DNA from: Bacteroidetes bacterium ADurb.Bin013
Lineage (GTDB): Bacteria > Bacteroidota > Bacteroidia > Bacteroidales > UBA932
Direction: 5' to 3'
DNA: 60,441 nt
Assembly (NCBI GenBank): GCA_002071385.1
Contig: MWFB01000014.1
Location: forward strand, 1-60,441
Shown here: piece by piece, positions 39,601 through 48,156 of the stretch
Numbering within the stretch: the stretch's first letter is position 1
Layout: the number at the start of each line of letters is the position of its first letter
Notes under the pieces: model-generated
Told to the model about the DNA's origin: nothing
Database searches by the model: none
What the model saw: the letters and a program-made list of their open reading frames with translations, nothing else
Translations under genes and position numbers: made by a program

Positions 39601-39834
39601 GCCATATCTCTCTCTTATGATTTCAAAGGCTTGTTTAGCAAACAAAGTTTCATCAAAGGTCTTACCGCCACAGTAACGGGAACAAACCTCTTCCTGTGGA
39701 GCAATTATAAAGGAATGGATCCTGAAGTCAGCGTTTCCGGCTCGGGAACAGGCGGATCCGGATCGTCCGGTATTGACTATTGCGGTGTTCCTGCAACAGC
39801 AGGCTTGTCATTTGGTCTAAATATTTCTTTCTAA
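36625..39834 (+). CDS. SusC/RagA-family TonB-dependent outer-membrane transporter
   Basis: The 1069-residue product has a signal peptide ending GPVRAQ, then the regulatory-like domain (VNVTGKVSDNNGAPLMGVYV, STDLDGMYSI) and ELVVTALGIKKDRKALGFSV. This TonB-box/linker type is common in the SusC subgroup seen with SusD-like_2 partners. The plug (NVINSLAGKVAGVNVTQSGG, MSVLKGAAAAALYGSRAADG) and the barrel with a terminal Phe are complete. It is only distantly related to the neighbouring divergent SusC, so the two loci probably import different ligands. Its SusD follows after 27 bases. Confidence 0.96.
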   Translation: MDVYKKSGRLTLFCLVTLVAAMIAGPVRAQNVNVTGKVSDNNGAPLMGVYVLVQGTSRGVSTDLDGMYSINAPADGTLLFSFMGFDNVAEQINRRSIIDVTMTVSSVALEELVVTALGIKKDRKALGFSVTEVGAEELLKNKQTNVINSLAGKVAGVNVTQSGGSAGSGSTIIIRGGNSASEGRDNQPLFVVDGIIYDNSTVIGGNSGTDGMTKTASTFGNRVMDINPEDIESMSVLKGAAAAALYGSRAADGVIVITTKKGATDGTVKVNVGSKYSYSWANSLPELQGVYGRGYYNQAGVFSDYTYNSWGDKISGKVYDNVGNFFRGGNIWDNSVSVSGGSKNGSFYLSASRYDQQGIVPMTGYDKTTLRFNGEQKYGKLTVGANVAYSISNTRKTLTTGGLYGGGGNGAMTAVYGWSRSDDMTYYLNEDGTKYRMFPQYQDLASDLENPYWIINKNKLSDQTSRWTGSVNASLDLTDWFNVVYRVGLDTYTYDEYTYIAPGGAVSERYQNGRLSKSDRTYQYLSSNLMLNFHKTFGDFDFNLLLGQTFEDTKNIRQNHWGYDFVTAGTISFSNIANENKFFTESTTLKRLIGVYGEFRAAYKNIAYLTVTGRNDWSSTLPVENRSYFYPSVSGSLVFTELLPKNDILSFGKIRASWAQVGKDASAYATNTYMWSPAAVSPGFIGIGNNWTRGNPFLKPEIQTSWEVGAELRFFGGRLGIDYTYYNSTTTNQIAAPRLGQSTGYIFMSINSGSVSNKGMELMITATPVETKNFSWDLTLNLSGNRGTLGEFMKGVDLFYVTDVQIGGVKAAAVPNGGYFLGITGDYWKRETLKDGDGNVVKDDNGKEVENPDGRYIIDETTGLYKTTGVATNVLGNREPKFIGGFGNTLTYKNLSFSILLDIRKGGLIYNGTEYLLLNNGLSPQTLERESVTVEGVSSVTGEPVSYTYKAGQTYIVNKAEKSGEYMIQSYWSNYATNAYNLLTDTNWLRLRAISLSYDFKGLFSKQSFIKGLTATVTGTNLFLWSNYKGMDPEVSVSGSGTGGSGSSGIDYCGVPATAGLSFGLNISF

Positions 39835-39861
39835 GAACTAACGGATTTAAAAACTCAGATT

Positions 39862-41808
39862 ATGAAAAAAATACTTTATATAGCTTTAAGTCTGTTGCTT
39901 ATCCTGGGAATCTCCGGTTGTAATGAATGGCTGGATGTGAACGTGGACCCTGATAATCCCAACAACTCCAGCGCTACTGTGGATAGCCGTCTTCCCTGGA
40001 TCCAGCACTATTACATGTATGCATGGGGTAATGCCTCCATGCGCGGTGTAACCATAGGAGGTCTGATGACCCAGACATCCACTACTTCTGCCAACGGAAA
40101 ACTCTCTGCATGGGATCCCTTGCAATCTTCCACAACAACATCCTATCAGAACTGGTTTATCGGCGCAGCCTGCAATATTGACGACATGATAGCTGCCGCT
40201 GAAAAAGAAGGAGCCTATCATTACATAGCTGCCGCCCATGCGATTCATGCCATGGGTTACATGCTCATGACCGATCTCTACGGCGAAATGCCTTATTCCG
40301 AACCCCTGGGCAGTAATCCCACTCCTGTTTATGATGATGGCCAGACCATTTTCAACGGCTGCATGGAGCGCCTTGACCTGGCCATTGAGTTTTTCAACAA
40401 GACCCAGGAACCCGGCGCTACACCACTCGCTGCCGGTGACAGCTGGAACAACGGTGATGTGCAGAAATGGCTGAAATTATGCTACGGACTCAAAGCACGA
40501 TGGCTGAACAAGCTTTCCAAGAAATCTGCCCTGTACAATCCCCAGGCAGTACTGGATGCCCTGGCCAAAGCCCCGCAATCCAATAACGACAACACCATCA
40601 TGAAACACAGCAATGCAGGTGACCAGGATACCAACTTCACTGTTGGTGACCCCTACCAGACCAGTGTTATATGGGATTGTTCAGCCTGGGGCGCCACACA
40701 ACGTTATACCAAATGGTATGTTGACCTTCACACCAACCTAAAGGGAACCGGTGTGATTGACCCCCGGCTGGCCAAGGTGTTCCCTGCCCGTATGAGCAAC
40801 ATAAAAATCAATGACGCAGGAGCCATTGTCGATTATGAATGGGCCCGCGATGAGGGAGTTGATGTCATGTACGGAACGCGAAGGATTTACGGAGCACTGC
40901 TGAATGCAACCGTGGCTACTGCCCCTGTGGCAAAAAGCTACACCATAGCCAATTCCAATGACAAAGATGCCATCATGGCGTTTTTTGACCAGGAAGGATT
41001 TTCTTACACGGTAGACGGGAATGTTGTCAAAGTCACTTATCCTAAAGGTTGTATGTACATCAACACCAATGACTACAACCAGATCATGGACCTTAAATAC
41101 GTAAATTTGAGGGCTCTGGCTGTATCACAGACAGGAGGACGCGCAGAAAATGATACCTATTTCTACCCTAGCTCTTCCTCCAATGCTGTTGCAGGCACAG
41201 GATCTTTCTGGAGTCGTCCCGATTCAGATTCGGACATTCTGACCTATTATGAGATGTGCTTTATTAAGGCAGAAGTAAACATGCGCATGGGAAATGCGGC
41301 CGCTGCCTATACTGCTTACATTGAAGGTATAAATGCCAGTTTCAACCGTATGCAGACCAAACTCCAGGACTGGGCTGCCTCAGGCACCACCAATCCGGAC
41401 CAGCACCCCATGAGCCAGACGGAAATTAATGCTTATTTAGCCAGTGCGGCTGTTGCAAAGAATGCTTCCCAGCTTACCATGGCCGATATCATGCTCCAAA
41501 AAACCATAGCCATGGGTATCAATATGGAAACATGGAATGATATGCGCCGGTTCAATTATGGTGCAGGCAACATCGCCAATTTCGGACAGGTTTATCTGAA
41601 TTACGTCAGACCTGCTGAATTCAAAGCCACCAATAAGATCCCCGGGACATCCCCCACACAGGAGAATTACTGGTTCCGCCGTTACAGCCAATGCTCCCAC
41701 GAAACCAATTACAACAAGGACAATACCGCGGCATCCAATCCCCTGGCGCTGACCTTTGAAAACGGGGCAATATGGAGCGATCCCGTATGGTGGGACAAAG
41801 CTGAATAA
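39862..41808 (+). CDS. SusD/RagB-family lipoprotein (SusD-like_2 type)
   Basis: The protein has 648 residues with a lipoprotein signal ending LLILGISGCNEW, followed by LDVNVDPDNPNN, the start typical of the SusD-like_2 branch. Characteristic later segments are HAIHAMGYMLMTDLYGEMPYSE and the C-terminal QKTIAMGINMETWNDMRRFNY. It is the ligand-binding partner of the SusC directly upstream. An intrinsic terminator follows 23 bases after the stop codon. Confidence 0.93.
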   Translation: MKKILYIALSLLLILGISGCNEWLDVNVDPDNPNNSSATVDSRLPWIQHYYMYAWGNASMRGVTIGGLMTQTSTTSANGKLSAWDPLQSSTTTSYQNWFIGAACNIDDMIAAAEKEGAYHYIAAAHAIHAMGYMLMTDLYGEMPYSEPLGSNPTPVYDDGQTIFNGCMERLDLAIEFFNKTQEPGATPLAAGDSWNNGDVQKWLKLCYGLKARWLNKLSKKSALYNPQAVLDALAKAPQSNNDNTIMKHSNAGDQDTNFTVGDPYQTSVIWDCSAWGATQRYTKWYVDLHTNLKGTGVIDPRLAKVFPARMSNIKINDAGAIVDYEWARDEGVDVMYGTRRIYGALLNATVATAPVAKSYTIANSNDKDAIMAFFDQEGFSYTVDGNVVKVTYPKGCMYINTNDYNQIMDLKYVNLRALAVSQTGGRAENDTYFYPSSSSNAVAGTGSFWSRPDSDSDILTYYEMCFIKAEVNMRMGNAAAAYTAYIEGINASFNRMQTKLQDWAASGTTNPDQHPMSQTEINAYLASAAVAKNASQLTMADIMLQKTIAMGINMETWNDMRRFNYGAGNIANFGQVYLNYVRPAEFKATNKIPGTSPTQENYWFRRYSQCSHETNYNKDNTAASNPLALTFENGAIWSDPVWWDKAE

Positions 41809-41831
41809 ACGCAGCGTATCCCTGCTAAAAA

Positions 41832-41867
41832 AGAGACCGGTTGGATTGTTAGCCGGTCTCTTTTTTT
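41832..41867 (+). terminator. Intrinsic terminator after the rightward SusD
   Basis: AGAGACCGG (41832-41840) pairs with CCGGTCTCT (41853-41861) and is followed by a T-run. A GCCGAGGCTTCCC half element begins at 41881, shortly after. Confidence 0.88.
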
Positions 41868-42002
41868 GCTTTTCCTTTATGCCGAGGCTTCCCAGCCTTG
41901 TTGTGACTACGACTTTGCCGTTAATGCATAGATGAAGGAGGCGTACATTTCATAACACGTTGAATAAAAGGCATAAAGATAAAGTGTGCTGGTCATCCGT
42001 CT

Positions 42003-42079
42003 CTATCGCTGAAACCACAAGGAACCGGGAGCCTCGGCGTAACAAAAAAGCTCCCGTTTCCTTGTGGAGTAAGCGATAG
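42003..42079 (-). repeat. GCCGAG-loop hairpin, orientation B
   Basis: Arms 42003-42032 and 42050-42079 pair in three blocks (CTATCGCT, CCACAAGGAA, CGGGAGC) separated by small internal loops. The 17-base loop is CTCGGC followed by an A-run. It lies between convergent genes. The stretch 41894-42002 before it shows no clear match to the composite cores. Confidence 0.8.
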
Positions 42080-42089
42080 CAGCAAAGTA

Positions 42090-42782
42090 TCAGTGTCCGG
42101 CCGTCAGGAATTTGAACAACATGAGTGCCTGGTCAGGATTGGAATAATCCACGGTGTTGTCTTTTTCATATTGTTCAATCAATGCTTTTTTTGAAGGAAA
42201 GAAACGCATGAAACTCTTACGGGTCAAGGCATACGCTTTCTTGTTCCTGATCAGGTAAGCATGCTGATGTACCGTATAGGGGGTGGATTCAACAGCCAGC
42301 GACCTTCCTCCTGTCTCCACATTGAAACCCTCGCTCCTCAGGTTCCGTTTCTGAATAGTCACATTCGGGGATTTCTCTTCCCGGCCGAATGCCCCGTAAC
42401 GCTTTTCAGCTTCCAGTTCAAGGTACTGCTCCACCCCAAACATCACGTTCCCGTCTGTATCAAGTATCTGTATGTAATGGCCCAGCAGAGGAATGAAATA
42501 ATTCCTGCCTATGAGGATTGCCGATACCTGGTTTTTATCTGTGAACAGGTCTGGCTGGCCTTCCTCATCCAGGAAACAAAGGGTGGAAGAAGCCAGCAGT
42601 ATGTTCAACTGTCCTGTATAGGCAGTACCGTCTTCAAACTGGATGGTCCCGGTCATATAGGCCGGAAACAGGTAAAGTTCGGTATATGGCCTGCTATCGT
42701 CTATGTCCAGGAAAACTCCCTGGGCCCGGACAGCAGTAAAGGTCCCCAGCAGGAATACCAAGAAGGCAGAAAACACTTTCAT
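42090..42782 (-). CDS. Secreted protein of unknown function (230 aa)
   Basis: I do not recognise a family. ATG 42782 follows the TGA of the serine hydrolase gene after one base and gives a clean signal peptide (MKVFSAFLVFLLGTFTAVRAQ); a start further upstream lies within the preceding gene. The mature part is beta-rich and soluble, with TGTIQFEDGTAYTGQLNILL at about residue 43 resembling the first strand pair of small periplasmic beta proteins. Four-gene linkage to a glycosyltransferase, M3 peptidase and serine hydrolase gives little functional clue. Confidence 0.75.
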   Translation of the reverse strand: MKVFSAFLVFLLGTFTAVRAQGVFLDIDDSRPYTELYLFPAYMTGTIQFEDGTAYTGQLNILLASSTLCFLDEEGQPDLFTDKNQVSAILIGRNYFIPLLGHYIQILDTDGNVMFGVEQYLELEAEKRYGAFGREEKSPNVTIQKRNLRSEGFNVETGGRSLAVESTPYTVHQHAYLIRNKKAYALTRKSFMRFFPSKKALIEQYEKDNTVDYSNPDQALMLFKFLTAGH

Positions 42783-42783
42783 C

Positions 42784-43986
42784 TCATTCCACGATTGCCC
42801 CGGCCACAATATTGGCCACGCGGGTGCGCATGCTTACGGCTGAACCGTCATCGTAGGGATGAACCCGGTTGGACAGCAAAATGACAGCCGTATCCGTTTC
42901 CGGATCAATCACCATGCTTGTCCCCGTGTACCCGGTGTGTCCATATACAGTTCGGGGGTTGAAGAGTTCCCCGTTCCAGGAGCCTTCCCTTCCCCAGCCC
43001 AGTGTACGCCCGAAAACAGCCACCTTTTCAGGAACACGTTCCATGGCTTTCACCGTCAGGGGGCCCAGGATGCGTCTGCCGTTCACTTCCCCGCCGTTGA
43101 GCAGGGCCACCGCAATCACCGCCAGGTCCTCAGCATTGGAGAATACCCCTGCATTCCCGGAATTCCCCCCGTTGAGCAACCGGGCCAGCGGATCATGAAC
43201 CTGGCCCACCAGGGGCAACCCGTCTTCCTGCAACTCCGTGGGGGCGCATAAAGCCAGCGTCTCTCCCTGGGGCATGTAGGTGGTATGTTGTAAGCCGAGG
43301 CGGTCGAAAACATGTTCCTGTGCATACAGGGCCAGCGTCTCTCCGGTGATCTTTTCCAGCACATTTTGCAATGTTATGAAATTCAAGCAACTGTACTGGT
43401 ACCCGGTCTTAGGCCTGAAATCCCTCGGACATTGACAGATGTATTCCATAAGTCCCTGCGGATTTGGAGAACCGTAACGCTCAATCAATTCCTGCGTAGG
43501 ACCGTACGGGGGAAGACCCGAGGTATGGGTAAGCAGGTCTTCAATGGTAATAGGGACATTGTTACCTGTTTCAGGATCTGTCCAGGGCTGAAAACCGGGC
43601 AGGTACTGATCCACCCTGTCCATGAGGCGCAACCGGCCGGTTTCCGCCAACTGCATGATGCTTAAGGTCGTACCCACGCATTTGCTGACAGACGCCATAT
43701 CAAACACCGTTTCCACGGTCATGGGAAGTGTATCGGGTATCAGCTGCCTGTTACCATAAGCTTTCAGATAAGCGATTCTGTCATGCCTTACCACGGCAAG
43801 AACAGCTCCGGGAATGTCTTCCGACTCTATGGCATCCCAAATCACCTGGTCGACAAGAGCAAGACGTTCCGGGTCAAATCCCACAGAACGAGGTTGTGTC
43901 ACCGGTATGGCCGTATCCGCTCCCGTGTGGGTGCAGGCACTAACTGCCCACACCCCCAGGAGCAAAATTATAAACCTGGTTTTCAT
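42784..43986 (-). CDS. Serine hydrolase of the beta-lactamase class C/EstB fold, lipoprotein
   Basis: From ATG 43986 the protein has 400 residues with a lipobox (LLLGVWAVSACTH). The catalytic SVSK tetrad is at residues 99-102, giving the nucleophile Ser and the Lys. The third motif, HTGYTG near 347, takes the place of KTG. The second motif, usually YxN, appears as YSC near 197, where Cys replaces the usual Asn. Such proteins act as esterases or D-aminopeptidases more often than as lactamases. The gene lies 5 bases after the M3 peptidase gene. Confidence 0.85.
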   Translation of the reverse strand: MKTRFIILLLGVWAVSACTHTGADTAIPVTQPRSVGFDPERLALVDQVIWDAIESEDIPGAVLAVVRHDRIAYLKAYGNRQLIPDTLPMTVETVFDMASVSKCVGTTLSIMQLAETGRLRLMDRVDQYLPGFQPWTDPETGNNVPITIEDLLTHTSGLPPYGPTQELIERYGSPNPQGLMEYICQCPRDFRPKTGYQYSCLNFITLQNVLEKITGETLALYAQEHVFDRLGLQHTTYMPQGETLALCAPTELQEDGLPLVGQVHDPLARLLNGGNSGNAGVFSNAEDLAVIAVALLNGGEVNGRRILGPLTVKAMERVPEKVAVFGRTLGWGREGSWNGELFNPRTVYGHTGYTGTSMVIDPETDTAVILLSNRVHPYDDGSAVSMRTRVANIVAGAIVE

Positions 43987-43991
43987 TGGTG

Positions 43992-46097
43992 TTACTTTAT
44001 TAAACCCCTGTTGCGCAGCAACGGGATCTCGGTTGGTTGTTTCCCCCTGAAAAGCAGGTACTGATCCATGGGCTCGCCCCATCCGCCTTCGGTAAGGACG
44101 TGTTTGCGGAATTTGCCGGCGGTTTCCTGGTCAAAGATATCCCCTGCCTCCTTAAAGGCATCGAAGGCATCGGCATCCAGTATCTCGGCCCACAGATAAA
44201 CATAATACCCCACAGCATATCCTCCGCTGAAAATGTGCGAAAAATAGGTAGAGCGGTACCTGGGGATGATTTCATCAATGAGTCCGTATTTCTTCAGCGC
44301 ATTCTTCTCGAAATCATTCACGTCGTATACCTGTTCTTCCGTTGCAGCATGCCATTCCATGTCAAGCAGCGCGGCGGCGATAAATTCAACGGTCATGAAA
44401 CCCTGGTTGAAAGTACTGCTGTTCACCAGCTTTTGTATCAGATCTTCCGGCATGGGTTCACCTGTCTGGTAATGACGGGCATAGACCTGGAGCACTTCGG
44501 GCTCTATGGCCCAATGCTCATTGATCTGGGAAGGCAGTTCCACCATGTCGCGCGGCAGGGCTCCGCATATCCGGTCGTAATCGCCACGGCCAAAGAATCC
44601 TTCCAGGGCATGCCCGAACTCGTGGAACAAGGTCTCGGCTTCGTCCCAGCTCAGCAACACCGGCTGATCACCCACCGGCTCGGGGAAATTGGTTGTTACC
44701 GTAACTATCGGGAATTGTTCGCTGCCATCGGGCAGTTTTTTGTAGCTGCGCAGGCCGGAACACCAGGCCCCGGCATTCTTGCCTGCACGGGTTGGGTAAT
44801 CCAGGTACAGGATGGCCAGGTGGCTGCTGTCCCTGTCCTTCACCTCGTACGTTTCCACAGAAGGATTGTACACAGGAATGTCGGTCCGCTTTTCAAAGGT
44901 TAGGCCATACAACTTGTTGGCAACATAAAACAGCCCGTCCCTTACGTTTTCCAGCTTCAGATAGGGTTTGATCTGCTGTTCGTCCAGGTCGTATTTTTCC
45001 TTGCGCAGTTTTTCTGCATAATACCACCAATCCCAGCTCTCCAGCTTGAATCCGGCACCTTCTGCATCGGCAATTTTCTGCATGGCAGCCAGTTCCTCCT
45101 TAGCCACTTTCAGGGCAGGATCCCATACCCTTTGCAGGAAGGACAGAACGTTATCAGGTGTTTTGGCCATATTGTTGACCAGGACGAAATCGGCATAGGT
45201 GTCGAATCCCAGGAGTTTGGAGCGGCGCACCCTCAGGTTGACGATCTGTGCGACAATTTCTTTGTTGTCGTTCTGATTGTTGTTGTCGCCCCGCATGTAA
45301 TACCCTTTGTACAGTTTTTCTCTCAGGTCACGGTTGTGGACGTATTGCAGGAAGGGTATCCAGGATGGCTTGTTGGGTGTGAAAACGTATTTTCCTTCCA
45401 TTCCAAGCGATGTGGCCAGGCTTGCAGCAGCATTCACATTGCTTTCCGGCAGTCCGGCAAGGTCTTCCACGTTATCCACGACCATTTTAAAGTCATTGGT
45501 CTCTGCCAGGAGGTTCTGGCTGAACTGAAGGCTCAGGTTGGACAGCTGCGTGTTGATATCCTTGAGTATTTCCTTGTCCTCTTCAGATAAAGCAGCTCCA
45601 CTCCGGACAAAGTCATCATAATATTTTTCCAGTGTCCGCATCTGCTGCGCATCCAGGTTCAGTCCGGCACGTTGATTGTACAGGGTCCTGATCTTTTCAA
45701 ATAGAACAGGATTCAACTGTATTTCATTGCGATGGCGGGTCATTTCCGGGGTGATTTCACGGGCCAGGGCCTGCAGTTCCTCATCGGTGTCGGCACTGTT
45801 TTTTGTGTAAAATGCAGCATTCACCCTGCTCAGAAGTTCTCCTGCCCTGTCGTAGGCCGCAACGGTATTTTCAAAGGAGGGCGCTTCCTGGTTGTTGACG
45901 ATGGCATCGATTTCTGCCTTGTGTTGGGCCATCGCCTCACGCATGGCAGGCATGTAATGCTCCGTTTTGATCTTGTCAAAGGGAGGGGTCTGGAAAGGAG
46001 TTTCGTACTCCTGTAATAAAGGATTGTTTTTCATGGGGTCAGATGTACAGGCTGTAAGTAAGCCCATTAATAATAATAACAACAGTGTTTTTTTCAT
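43992..46097 (-). CDS. dcp: M3-family metallopeptidase (peptidyl-dipeptidase Dcp-like), lipoprotein
   Basis: The 701-residue protein has a lipoprotein signal (LLLLLMGLLTACTSDP). The zinc-binding HEFGHALEGFF lies near residues 491-495, with the second Glu of the M3 family further along. Family segments such as WDWWYYAEKLRKEKYDLD and LDYPTRAGKNAGAW are present. M3 enzymes cut short peptides, Dcp types removing C-terminal dipeptides; here the lipobox puts it in the periplasm or on the surface. It follows the glycosyltransferase gene by 12 bases and precedes the serine hydrolase by 5. Confidence 0.92.
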   Translation of the reverse strand: MKKTLLLLLLMGLLTACTSDPMKNNPLLQEYETPFQTPPFDKIKTEHYMPAMREAMAQHKAEIDAIVNNQEAPSFENTVAAYDRAGELLSRVNAAFYTKNSADTDEELQALAREITPEMTRHRNEIQLNPVLFEKIRTLYNQRAGLNLDAQQMRTLEKYYDDFVRSGAALSEEDKEILKDINTQLSNLSLQFSQNLLAETNDFKMVVDNVEDLAGLPESNVNAAASLATSLGMEGKYVFTPNKPSWIPFLQYVHNRDLREKLYKGYYMRGDNNNQNDNKEIVAQIVNLRVRRSKLLGFDTYADFVLVNNMAKTPDNVLSFLQRVWDPALKVAKEELAAMQKIADAEGAGFKLESWDWWYYAEKLRKEKYDLDEQQIKPYLKLENVRDGLFYVANKLYGLTFEKRTDIPVYNPSVETYEVKDRDSSHLAILYLDYPTRAGKNAGAWCSGLRSYKKLPDGSEQFPIVTVTTNFPEPVGDQPVLLSWDEAETLFHEFGHALEGFFGRGDYDRICGALPRDMVELPSQINEHWAIEPEVLQVYARHYQTGEPMPEDLIQKLVNSSTFNQGFMTVEFIAAALLDMEWHAATEEQVYDVNDFEKNALKKYGLIDEIIPRYRSTYFSHIFSGGYAVGYYVYLWAEILDADAFDAFKEAGDIFDQETAGKFRKHVLTEGGWGEPMDQYLLFRGKQPTEIPLLRNRGLIK

Positions 46098-46109
46098 GGT
46101 AAGTTTTGG

Positions 46110-47246
46110 TTATTTGGTTTTTGGATTTTTCAGGCGGCTGGCAAAGTCGCTCAGGTCGTGAGCAAACCGTTCCCAGGTAAGTGCATTTTTTTCTTTCCGG
46201 ATATTGGTGACAAACACATCCCGGTCCATGGTATAGAATTTCCGGATAGCCCTGTTCAGTGAATTGGCATCCGTTCCGGAGGCCACCAGTCCGGTTCCCG
46301 GGCCTTCAACAGCTTCTGCCAGTCCACCCGCAGGTGTCACAATCACCGGAACCTCAAAATGATAGGCCATGGCCGAGATGCCGCTTTGGGTGGCAGTCCG
46401 GTAGGGCAAAACGCAGACATCCGCAGCGGAAAAGAAAGAGGGAACCTCGGCATCAGATATATACCGGTTGAAAACCTTCACGACAGAAGTGTCCGGAAGG
46501 GAACGGATTATTTCCTCATACTTGTCAAAACTTCCGTAACTCTCACCGGCAATCACCAGCTGGTAGGATTCTCCCAGATCCCTGAAGGCCTCCAATAACA
46601 GGTCCAGCCCTTTGTAATCCCTGATGAATCCAAAGAATAACAGTGTCTTGCGATCAGGGTCAAGTCCCAGCTTTGTTTTGGCCTCTGCAGGATTTTCCTT
46701 TTTACCGAAATGGTCGTACAACGGATGATTCTTCAGGTGGCAGGGAATCCGCGGATCAAGGGACAGTATATCTTCCCTCACGGAAGTGCTCATGGCTATA
46801 CATCCATGGTTCTGTGCAAGGAACCAGCGGGATAGAGGCTTGTCCATGAACGTTCTTTCATGCGGTATCAGATTGTCTACTATGGAAACGACAGTGCAGC
46901 CCCTGTTTTTTAACGTACGGGCCACCCATCCCAGGGAAGGGGCAAAAAAAGGCATCCAGTACCGCATCAGCAGCAGGTCCGGCCGGTCCTCTGCTATGAT
47001 CCGGGCCGTTCTTTGATAGGTGAATGGATTCACTGAATCCAGGACAGCCCTGGCGGGAACCATCGCTGCCATGTCTTCCGGAGGAACATACTGTGTCTTT
47101 CCGGGAAAGAGCAGGGAAGGATATTGCCTGGTGAAATTATACGCTGTTACCATGTGTTTCTTATCCAGTTCCCTGAACAGGTTGGCATTGAATTGCGCGA
47201 TCCCGCCCCGGTAAGGGTAAAAAACAGATAAATAAGCGATTTTCAT
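46110..47246 (-). CDS. GT4-type glycosyltransferase (GT-B fold)
   Basis: The 378-residue protein starts MKIAYLSVFYPYRGGIAQFN, the N-terminal Rossmann half of GT-B enzymes with its Gly-rich loop. The C-terminal half holds KTLLFFGFIRDYKGLDLLLEA and the EVPSFFSAADVCVLPYRTAT plus AYHFEVPVIVTPAGGLAEAV segments that bind the nucleotide sugar. It probably transfers a sugar to a cell-envelope glycan in the cytoplasm. No other envelope-sugar gene is nearby. A TACTTTTG box lies seven bases upstream of the ATG. Confidence 0.88.
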   Translation of the reverse strand: MKIAYLSVFYPYRGGIAQFNANLFRELDKKHMVTAYNFTRQYPSLLFPGKTQYVPPEDMAAMVPARAVLDSVNPFTYQRTARIIAEDRPDLLLMRYWMPFFAPSLGWVARTLKNRGCTVVSIVDNLIPHERTFMDKPLSRWFLAQNHGCIAMSTSVREDILSLDPRIPCHLKNHPLYDHFGKKENPAEAKTKLGLDPDRKTLLFFGFIRDYKGLDLLLEAFRDLGESYQLVIAGESYGSFDKYEEIIRSLPDTSVVKVFNRYISDAEVPSFFSAADVCVLPYRTATQSGISAMAYHFEVPVIVTPAGGLAEAVEGPGTGLVASGTDANSLNRAIRKFYTMDRDVFVTNIRKEKNALTWERFAHDLSDFASRLKNPKTK

Positions 47247-47252
47247 ACATTA

Positions 47253-47260
47253 CAAAAGTA
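47253..47260 (-). promoter_or_regulatory. -7 box of the glycosyltransferase-peptidase operon
   Basis: On the minus strand TACTTTTG (47260-47253) fits TAnnTTTG. A TTTG lies about 21 bases further upstream, overlapping the U-tract region of the rpsC terminator. The box is so close to the ATG (47246) that the mRNA would be leaderless or nearly so. Confidence 0.6.
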
Positions 47261-47282
47261 GTAAATTTCAAGTATAAACAAC

Positions 47283-47310
47283 AAAAAAGCCCTCCTTGAA
47301 CGGAGGGCTT
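47283..47310 (-). terminator. Intrinsic terminator after rpsC
   Basis: On the minus strand GCCCTCC (47308-47302) pairs with GGAGGGC (47295-47289), followed by six U from 47288. It closes the rplC-rpsC block. Confidence 0.88.
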
Positions 47311-47330
47311 GATTTTGTCTTTTCGGCTGT

Positions 47331-48155
47331 TTAGCGGCTGGGTGAACGATCCCTTCTTCCACCATCCCTGCGGTCTCCGTCCCTACGGTCTCCTTCCCTG
47401 CGGTCTCCGCCTCTTCCTTCACGGCGATCTCCTCCACGGCGATCCCTTCCACCCCTTCCCGGACGGCTTTCACCCTGCATTTTTCCGGTTCCTGCAGCTG
47501 TAGCTGCGGTTCCCACATTTGGGGAAAGATCACGTTTGCCATATACTTCACCGTTGCATATCCACACCTTGATGCCCAGAACGCCCACCTTGGTATGGGC
47601 CTCGGCCAATGCGTAATCGATATCGGCGCGGAATGTGTGCAAAGGGGTACGTCCCTCTTTGAACATTTCACGGCGGGCCATTTCGGCTCCACCCAAACGA
47701 CCACCTATCAATACCTTGATTCCTTCAGCCCCCATCCGTATGGTGGAAGCCATCGCCATTTTTATGGCACGGCGGTAGGAAACGCGGCCTTCTATCTGTC
47801 TTGCAATGTTGTTGGCAACAATGGTGGCATCCAGTTCCGGGCGCTTCACTTCAAAAATGTTGATCTGGACTTCTTTATTGGAAATTTTCTTTAGTTCCTC
47901 TTTCAGCTTGTCCACTTCCTGTCCGCCTTTGCCGATGATGATTCCGGGACGGGCTGTGTGGATGGTAACAGTAATCAGCTTTAGGGTCCGTTCTATCACT
48001 ATGCGGGACAGACTGGCTTTTGCAAGGCGGGCTGTCAAATATTCCCTGATCTTGGCATCTTCTGCCAGTCTTTCTGCATAATTCCCGCACCAGCTAGAAT
48101 CCCAACCACGGATGATACCTATACGGTTACTGATAGGATTAGTTTTTTGTCCCAT
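47331..48155 (-). CDS. rpsC: 30S ribosomal protein S3 with Arg/Gly/Asp-rich tail
   Basis: The protein has 274 residues. The core is standard ([22 protein letters not shown] domain [20 protein letters not shown]-terminal [19 protein letters not shown]). From about residue 232 there is a tail of about 40 residues built of RDGDRR-like units, encoded by repeated 15-base stretches. S3 forms part of the mRNA entry channel and helicase. In a normal S10 operon rplP and rpmC would follow; here a terminator and an unrelated glycosyltransferase follow. It starts one base after the rplV stop codon. Confidence 0.96.
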   Translation of the reverse strand: MGQKTNPISNRIGIIRGWDSSWCGNYAERLAEDAKIREYLTARLAKASLSRIVIERTLKLITVTIHTARPGIIIGKGGQEVDKLKEELKKISNKEVQINIFEVKRPELDATIVANNIARQIEGRVSYRRAIKMAMASTIRMGAEGIKVLIGGRLGGAEMARREMFKEGRTPLHTFRADIDYALAEAHTKVGVLGIKVWICNGEVYGKRDLSPNVGTAATAAGTGKMQGESRPGRGGRDRRGGDRREGRGGDRREGDRRDGDRRDGGRRDRSPSR

Positions 48156-48156
48156 A

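Noticed and set aside
44037-44903. Long open frame antisense to the M3 peptidase gene
   Set aside because: It has no recognisable family and mirrors the codon structure of a well-supported gene on the other strand; the same holds for long frames opposite carB, the GH3 gene and the ribosomal genes.
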